This document shows positions 19,438-25,786 of a stretch of 25,786 nt of DNA, piece after piece. The stretch is from NCBI GenBank assembly GCA_025201765.1, contig MU623623.1, positions 1 to 25,786 on the forward strand, read 5' to 3'. Within the stretch, counting starts at the first letter, position 1, and the number at the start of each line of letters is the position of its first letter. The translations under genes were made by a program, and so were the position numbers. The DNA comes from Daldinia sp. FL1419 (lineage: Eukaryota > Ascomycota > Sordariomycetes > Xylariales > Hypoxylaceae). Under the pieces are notes generated by a model. It ran no database searches. It had not been told where the DNA came from and was given only the letters and a program-made list of their open reading frames with translations.

Positions 19438-22400
19438 TCAGCTAGAATTTATTGCTTGATCAGTATTTGATACGCCACGGCCTCCACGACCACGGCCTCC
19501 CCCACGACCACGGGAACGTCCTCTACCGCCGTGGCTATCTAGTCCTGCCGGTGGAGGAACGGCATTATATGATTGCTGTGTGGTAAATCCATTCAAGTTG
19601 CTTGAACCGTTTGTTGAGGCACCCCTACCGCCCCGGTTGCTGCGTCCACCTCGATTAGGACCGCCGCGACCGCGTGTAGGGAAACCGCTAGTTTGTTGTG
19701 CTGATCCCGAGCTGCCTGTTTGAGACAGGTTGCTATTAGGTGTCGGCTCATAAACTGAACCGCTATGCCGTAGTCGCGGTGCCCCGTTAGATTTTTGAAG
19801 AGATTGGCCACCGCCACGACCTTGTCCTGGTTGTCGATTGAACCCGTTTACGGCGCCCCGCCAACTGCCACGGAGGGGGCCTGGTGCCGGCGCGTCTCGG
19901 AATTGGCTACCTGAACTCCCAGGCGCACCATATCCTCGCGTGTGAAGAGGTAGGGTCGTTTGAGTTGGTCGTTTTTCTAGACTCATCTTCGAGCTTGCAA
20001 TCACTTGCCTATTTGTGACATTGAGTACAGAGTTAGCTGGGACTGTCTGTCCTCGGAAGGGATCGCAACGACCACCAAGGGTTGTCCCATTCATGAATGC
20101 GTTGTCGCAAAGAATGTCGAGCATGCGGTGGTTCCCGACGGTAGTTATGCCAACAACTGTGCCTCTGGAAGCAATAGGTACTTTCCCAGACGCCTGTACA
20201 TAGACAACTCGGTCTCCTAAGCTGAACTTCTGATTTCCGAGTCTTTGCGCGGCATCTTTCGGGTTAAGTAATGCGGACCGGGGGACGCTCTTAAGTTTTT
20301 TCGCTTCGTATTTTTCGTTGGCTTCTCTCTGCGAATCTACTGCGTTCTGAAGCTGCATGACTACTTCGGAGTCTAGCTGTTCGGCATCAAGAGGAACTCG
20401 CTCAAACTTACTAGTCTCCACAGTTTTGAGCCATGCTCCAATCTCCTTGATTCTAGTACTGGCCACATTGCGGTCCGGCCAGAGTTGGGTCTCATTTAGC
20501 TCGCTCCCTGAAGGGTTCTGCATCACAGCTGCGAAGAAGTCGGGGAAACGAGTCATGTAATCTACAAGCAATCGAACGGCAGCCGGACTGAATTCCCACC
20601 CCGAGTTCGATTTCCTTGAGTATCCCAAGACTTTCTGTTTCCTTCCCTCGAATTTGAGATTCAACCCGAGGTTAACTTTCATGCTGCCGCCGATCGTATG
20701 AACGAAGAAAGACGATGTAATCTTGCTTAAAACAAGTGGATGGAGCCCTAAATCTTTTGCAACGGCGAAGGATGGCCGATAGCCGCTGTGGTGTTCGGCG
20801 CGACAAATTATCTGCTGAGCAAAGTTTGGCTCCTTTACGGATGGTACGGATACTATGATCTCGGCCTGGTTGTTTTTATGACTCAGGATCTGGAGAGGGC
20901 GTCCGTAGGCATAATCTCCGAGAAAAAAAACGCGGGATCCGACGGGGAATTCCTCCTCAAACGGCACAGCGGCCCTTTCTATGAACCGCTCATCCTCGCT
21001 CACAACCTCATCAACGATAACTTGTGCGGCGTAATCTGTTTCCATACCTGGGATGGGGCCGTACTCTTTAATCGTGGCACCCTCGTCTGTTTTGATAAGT
21101 CCCTTCAGCATTTCAACGTGGACCATAGATTCGACGGGGCCAATAATGATACCGAGTCGGCTACTATAGAAATTCTCGATGCGAGAAGCTTTCCTTATCC
21201 AATCGTCGATCTCCCTTCCACTGTGGTGAGTCTGTATCACCTGACCAGAACCATCAGTAGCCAAGGAATAGTCGAATAACTCGTCTGATACGCGTGCAAT
21301 TTTAGCTTCCTGTAAGAAAGGATAACCGACGTGGCATTTTTGTCCTAGCTTGACTTTGGCTGCCTCACTTCCACTACGGAGTTCTACGTCGGCTAGAGTA
21401 ACAACCATACTCTCGTTTCGGCTTTCTTGTTGGAAAACGTTGACTCCGTGAAAACCAAGGGTGGCATTATAAGGCAGCGTAGCAAGGCTAGGAAATCCCG
21501 CTAACGCGTCCACGCCGACCTTGGTGCCTTTAAGTAAGCCAACATATAGATCTAGTCCTTCTGTTGTGGGCAGATCAAATATGTTTTCCACACAATGGCA
21601 ATGGGGGATATCGGGAAAGATTCCGACCATCGATGAAGGATATATAAAGTCAATGTTGGGATCATAGGTGAATTTCATCGAAACACCAAAACTATTGCGG
21701 GCCTTTTCCTCCAGTGTAAGAAGCTCGTTCTTGGGTGCCATTGCGGACAACAATCGCTTCTCGTCAATGAAGGGAATTTTGGCAACTGCTTCCCATTCCA
21801 TTTTCTTGCCATTCATGTCGAGTTCGAAATCCCTTGGGTAAAAATCGATGATTGGCGATTTGGGATCCGTCATAAGCTCATGATACACCGAAGGAACAAT
21901 TTTCTTGCTTCGGTCTGGGAGAACACCCATTAGTTGTTCAAACGGTCGGAAAGGCTGACCGAGTTTAAAAGCGAGATCAGCGTTCATACCCTTTATGATG
22001 TCTGAATTGGAGAATAGTTAGTATGGGCACCTATTTAAATATCGAGATTTTTGGAACTCACCCGAAATCATGGGAGAGTAATGATAAGCGTAAAACCATG
22101 GCCAAGAAGCAACTCCTTTGTAGTAGTAGTATAGTACCCATTGTAAACCCTGGACGTAATTCTCGCAAAGCTTAGTCAATTCCGTCTCCTTGACCTCTGG
22201 GGACCATTCGAATTTGCTCAAATAGTACTTGTCTTTCCACTCCACGAACTTTTCCTTATACTTCGCATGTGCAGCTGCCTGGGCTTCCTCGGCAGAAGTA
22301 TCGATCACCTGAGCTTTATCATAGCGCTTTATGGCACGGAATAAGGCTATGTTACCCTCCTCCTCCTCGTCATTTTCATCGCCATCTGGATTGCTCGGGA

Positions 22401-23860
22401 TCAATAGGACTAGATTCCGTCGTCCATCATCGTCCTCGATAGTGCGCCATTCGATATGAAGACTGTCGGCGATATCCTGTACGAATTTTCGATCCGCGGC
22501 AACAAGCTTGTGGCCAAGGTTGAGAGGAGTGGATGGACGTGTATTTATGAAATTCCGGATCTTTTTCCATAGTTCTTTCTGGGAACTAGTCATGACAAGC
22601 TTTCCTCTCGCTTGGGCTTGTATGGCGTCATTGGTGTCTGCTGATTGTTTACCTCTGAGCCACTTAGCGTCAGCGTACTCATGCTCAAAATATCGGTCTT
22701 CCTCTTTGGAAAGCTCCTCTAGTAATAGTCCCAATCGGGCCAGATTGATGACTCCTCCTTCGTTAATGTAACCGTCGCATTTAGGGAGGACCTGCTTATA
22801 AATACGAAACATGGTTGCCAATGCCCCTTCGTTAATATGAAGATTAGGTAGACTCGGAAGAAAGTCGTTACCGACAAAAAAAGCCATGAGTATAAAATCA
22901 TCAATGATCCTCTCCATGTCAAAAGGCACTTTTATGGCTCCTTCCTTTTTCAACTCCTGGAACTCCAATCCAAGATATTCCCGAACTATACATAAGTGCA
23001 TTAGGTAGAAATTTTGATGTTCTAGCTCCTTCGATTTCGTCTTGGAGGCGCGACCGAAGGTGACTTCTTCTCGAAGTAAGCAGAAATGCGGATCATGGCT
23101 TAACAGTCCCAGCATAATAAGGTCGGCGTCCAGGCCATATAAGCAATGCCGGACATTGGGGTGATAATCGGGCTGGGCCTTCGCATTCCTGATGTATTCC
23201 ATGATCTTGTGCTCTCCTTCGCCGGGTACCTCGTGGCCTGATAGAACAACATCGCAGATTTGCCAATCAGAATCCTCAGAGATCTTTTTGCTGATGAAAT
23301 ACTTGAGCTGTTGAGTTAATTTGGCCATAAACTCGGTACCCGGTGTGATGCAATTGCTATCAAACGGATCGTCCTTTGGCAATTCTTGACCCTCTCGTAT
23401 TGCCTTCTCACGAGCCTGTTCGGCATCTAACGCGGTTCGAAAACGACGAGCTCTCTGCTGATTCATTTTGGCTCGGGGGGCTACCCCGTCGATGGCCATG
23501 AAGAATAATTTCTTGGGTTTTATCTTGCCAAATAAGTGCTCGATATAGTTGAATATACGGATAAACATCTCATCTTCGCTTAGGCGGAACGAAGTATCGT
23601 GTGAATCTTTATGGGTACAATTGTGTATGATACCATTCATGTCCAACTATATAGGTTAGCGGAAGACGGCGACAAAGGACAAAGGTAGTAGGATGCCGCA
23701 CATAGAGATTGTCGAATTCGGGGATACGATTCTCGGCGATGAGCTGAGATATCGCAGGATATCGCTCTGAGAGCCATCTGAAGAACTTGGGGACACTAGA
23801 TTTGAGTTAATGCTAAGCGCCTCGGAATATTATGTCGAGAATAATTTAGACGTACCCCAT
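19438..23860 (-). CDS. XRN1: 5'-3' exoribonuclease 1 (Xrn1)
   Basis: Xrn1 degrades decapped, 5'-monophosphorylated RNA in the cytoplasm and is the main mRNA-decay exonuclease, found in P-bodies. Coding exons are 23860-23856, 23795-23702, 23646-22062 and 22001-19438, giving 1415 aa, usual for the fungal family. The first coding exon is just ATGGG. Introns are 60, 55 and 60 bp with branch sites ATTAAC, GCTAAC and TACTAAC; intron 2 has an unusual GTGCGG donor. The N-terminus MGVPKFFRWLSERYP, LYLDMNGIIHNC (Asp35), PGEGEHK (Glu176, Glu178), GLDADL (Asp206, Asp208) and GNDFLPSLP (Asp294) supply the catalytic acidic residues, all intact. SWPWFYAYHYSPMISD closes the conserved core at ~562. KOW/SH3-like segments follow at ~914-947 and ~1154-1230. 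From ~1250 the tail is RGG- and Asn/Ser-rich, as for RNA binding or granule recruitment. Confidence 0.97.
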
Positions 23861-24180
23861 GCTGACCCAACTTTGACTAGTGGAAGTTGATAAAAGGAAA
23901 AAGGAAAGAAAAGTTATAGAAAGTATACAACTTGGTAAGGTCGATGTATGATCTGACAAAATTCGTCCAACTCAAATCCCGTCCGGGAGGCAGTACAATC
24001 TATTGCTTTGCGATCCGAACTTTCGGTGGTAACCCTTTCGAGGGAAGATGTTATATGGAGTAAACGATGTAGCTAAAATTTTGTTGAACGTTACTGAAGC
24101 AATGCATCTGGGGCAGTGCAAGAAATTGGTAATATAAAATCAGTTAATTACTGACAATATCAGTAAGATTGAGGCGACAC
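23861..24180 (-). promoter_or_regulatory. Promoter and 5' leader region of XRN1
   Basis: Upstream of the ATG (context CAGCATGG) the minus strand is pyrimidine-rich (TTTCTTTCCTTTTTCC around 23,896-23,911), as in many fungal leaders. An inverted repeat TTACTGA-CAATA-TCAGTAA lies at 24148-24166. No TATA box is evident. The position of the transcription start is not visible. Confidence 0.45.
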
Positions 24181-25113
24181 GGATCTATATCTGTGTATAT
24201 TTGTGTTCTGTGTGTAGTATGTGTAAGTTTGTGTAATTTATAATTAGTCTTTAATTTGTAGCTCTTTAAAGTTTGGGCCACAAGGAGTTATTGATTGCGA
24301 TTATAGTTTTGCAGGTTATTAAGGTATTAGTGGGGACATGTACGAGGATGTATATATGTACCATAGTAGCAAAGGGGTATTTTCAACAACTATTGTAAAA
24401 TTAAAACCGTTGTATTTGATGGAACGTTTTGGGGATCTGGAACATTTGATTGGTTGAAATTGCAGAATAGTGGGGCCAGTTCTAAATTGAATTTTTAAGA
24501 TTAAAATTGATCGTTGCAAATATTAAAAACCATTTTACTATATAAAACCGTTGAGATTTTCAAAATAATTTTAATAAAATATCATAATTTTATTTTTAAA
24601 ATATATAAAAATTTTAATAATTTAATAATTTTTTTAAAAAAATAATACTATTATTAATATTATTTTATTTAATTTTATTTAATTTTATTTAATTTTTATT
24701 TAATTTAATTAAATATAAAATTTAATATTTTTAAATATTTTTGAATTTAAAATATATAATAGTCAAAATCAATTAAACTTTCAGTAAATCGTAACGTAAA
24801 GTAGCTCAACTGTAAATGACGTAAATTGTAATTCGTAATTCGTAATTCGTAAAATTCGTAAAAAAACTTAAAACTTTAAGGTCATGGATTCAAATCAATC
24901 AAAAAGTCAAAAAAAAAAAAAACCTTAAATTTTTCGAATTTTAAAATAGATTTGCCCCGCTTTTTGAACCAATCAAAACTTTAAAATAAAAAATATACAA
25001 TCATTATAAAATTCGAAATCGTTATAAAATTCAAAACCATTATAATGATTATATTTAAATATCTATTAAAGAATGCTATTCAAATATAAAATAATATTTC
25101 AATTTATTATGGT
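24181..25113. other. Transition into AT-rich DNA, no gene
   Basis: GC content declines stepwise: GT-rich sequence (24,190-24,240), then moderately AT-rich (to ~24,540), then an AT desert. A later patch (24,780-24,960) is less extreme. The frame on the minus strand at 24319-24519 has no recognisable features. The gradual slope contrasts with the abrupt left border of the island. Confidence 0.6.
24828..24860 (+). repeat. GTAATTC heptamer tandem repeat
   Basis: Three perfect GTAATTC units are followed by a degenerate GTAAAATTC and GTA. The tract is short and A/T-biased, with no function suggested. Confidence 0.75.
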
Positions 25114-25251
25114 TGTAACAACCCCCCCACTGCCACTATGGTAGGTACCTATGTCCTAAGGTATATGTATGTACCCGATTATCTCAGCGGGGCTCAGATT
25201 AGGATAGTTTTACTTTGTATTTTTGTGCTACTGCACTTTTGTCATATAATA
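25114..25251 (+). mobile_element. Possible LTR start of a retrotransposon remnant
   Basis: TGTAACAACCCCCCC at 25114 opens a GC-richer block of about 140 bp in AT-rich DNA. Many fungal and plant Ty3/Gypsy LTRs begin TGTAACA followed by a run of C. The block runs directly into repeat R2, whose other copy is at 2878, so R2 may be the rest of the LTR. No CA end, primer-binding site, gag/pol remnant or target duplication was found. Confidence 0.4.
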
Positions 25252-25375
25252 CATGGGGAAAAATTATAATTATAAAATTCAAATTGTTATTCTTATTATT
25301 TAAATTCTAAAATAAAATAATGAAACTTTTTATAAAATTGTTGTAAAAGAAAGAATTTTTTTATGGTATTTTTAA
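25252..25375 (+). repeat. Dispersed repeat R2, copy 2
   Basis: This block matches 2878-3009 through AAAAATTATAATTATAAAA and AAATTCTAAAATAAAATAAT to AAAGAAAGAATTTTT. It is more AT-mutated than the left copy. It lies beyond the gene island in the same orientation. Confidence 0.7.
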
Positions 25376-25786
25376 ATTTATTAATTTAATATATTTTTTT
25401 AAATAAAATCAATAAATAAATTTAAAATATATAATATTAAAAATATAATTTTTTTACATTTTTAACTTAATATATTCCTTTAATTATATTTTTTTAATAA
25501 TTTTTTTATTTATTTTTTACTTTTATTATATTATTTTATTCATATTTTTAAATGTTTTGACTTTTAAATAATTTAAAATATTTATTAAACTTATTTATTC
25601 TTTAAAATAAATATGTATTTTTTAATAATATTTTTATAAATTCATTTATATTTATATTTTTTAAATTAATGTAATTAATTTTAATATAGTTTTTTAAATT
25701 TCCTATTTAAATTAATAATTATATATATTTATATATTTTAATTTTATTTTAAATCTTTTAATATTTTTAATAATTAATTTAATTAT
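25376..25786. other. AT-rich DNA without a gene
   Basis: This is almost pure A/T sequence to the end of the window. Nothing can be recognised in it. Confidence 0.7.

Noticed and set aside
20788..21279. Plus-strand frame of 163 codons
   Set aside because: It is exactly antisense to conserved Xrn1 coding sequence and has no family features of its own.

Overview
The window looks like nuclear DNA of a filamentous ascomycete (Pezizomycotina). Two spliced housekeeping genes of fungal type sit in a GC-balanced island at about 14.8-24.2 kb. Both flanks are extremely AT-rich and packed with wrecked repeats. Where two copies of a repeat can be compared, the differences are mostly C:G to T:A transitions, the mark of repeat-induced point mutation (RIP). 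I cannot name the species.

Left flank (1 to about 14,800). There is no intact gene. It holds: a satellite-like family in two oppositely oriented arrays (729-1560 and 3010-4490); a 603-bp MITE-like element with about 92-bp terminal inverted repeats and a TA duplication, sitting inside the second array (3308-3910); a 17-bp minisatellite (4063-4147); a hairpin followed by CTAG that resembles a Helitron 3' end (1775-1808); a dispersed repeat called R1 here (five copies, each with a TAAA-type tail at the same end); a shorter repeat called R3; and a RIP-degraded LINE on the minus strand (about 13,980 to 9290). In the LINE, ORF1, the CCHC knuckle, the endonuclease, the reverse transcriptase and the C-terminal segment can still be read through the stops.

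Gene island. An NRP1-like RNA-binding protein lies on the plus strand (15622-17787, four coding exons, 617 aa): a degenerate DEDDh exonuclease-like domain, an RRM and two RanBP2-type zinc fingers. Converging on it from the minus strand is the 5'-3' exoribonuclease XRN1 (23860-19438, four coding exons, 1415 aa), with its catalytic acidic residues intact and an RGG-rich tail. About 1.65 kb of non-coding DNA lies between the two stop codons. Both proteins belong to cytoplasmic mRNA metabolism: Xrn1 degrades decapped mRNA and is a P-body component, and yeast Nrp1 is a stress-granule RNA-binding protein. The sequence does not show whether the pairing is functional.

Right flank (about 24,180 to 25,786). 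Composition falls gradually back to AT-rich. The flank contains a 7-bp tandem repeat, an LTR-like start (TGTAACAACCCCCCC, 25114) and a second copy of a repeat also found at 2878-3009. No tRNA, rRNA or CRISPR array was recognised. I saw no convincing new multi-gene system. The most interesting points are the exonuclease-like domain that has lost its catalytic residues in the NRP1-like protein, and the nested repeat structure of the left flank.
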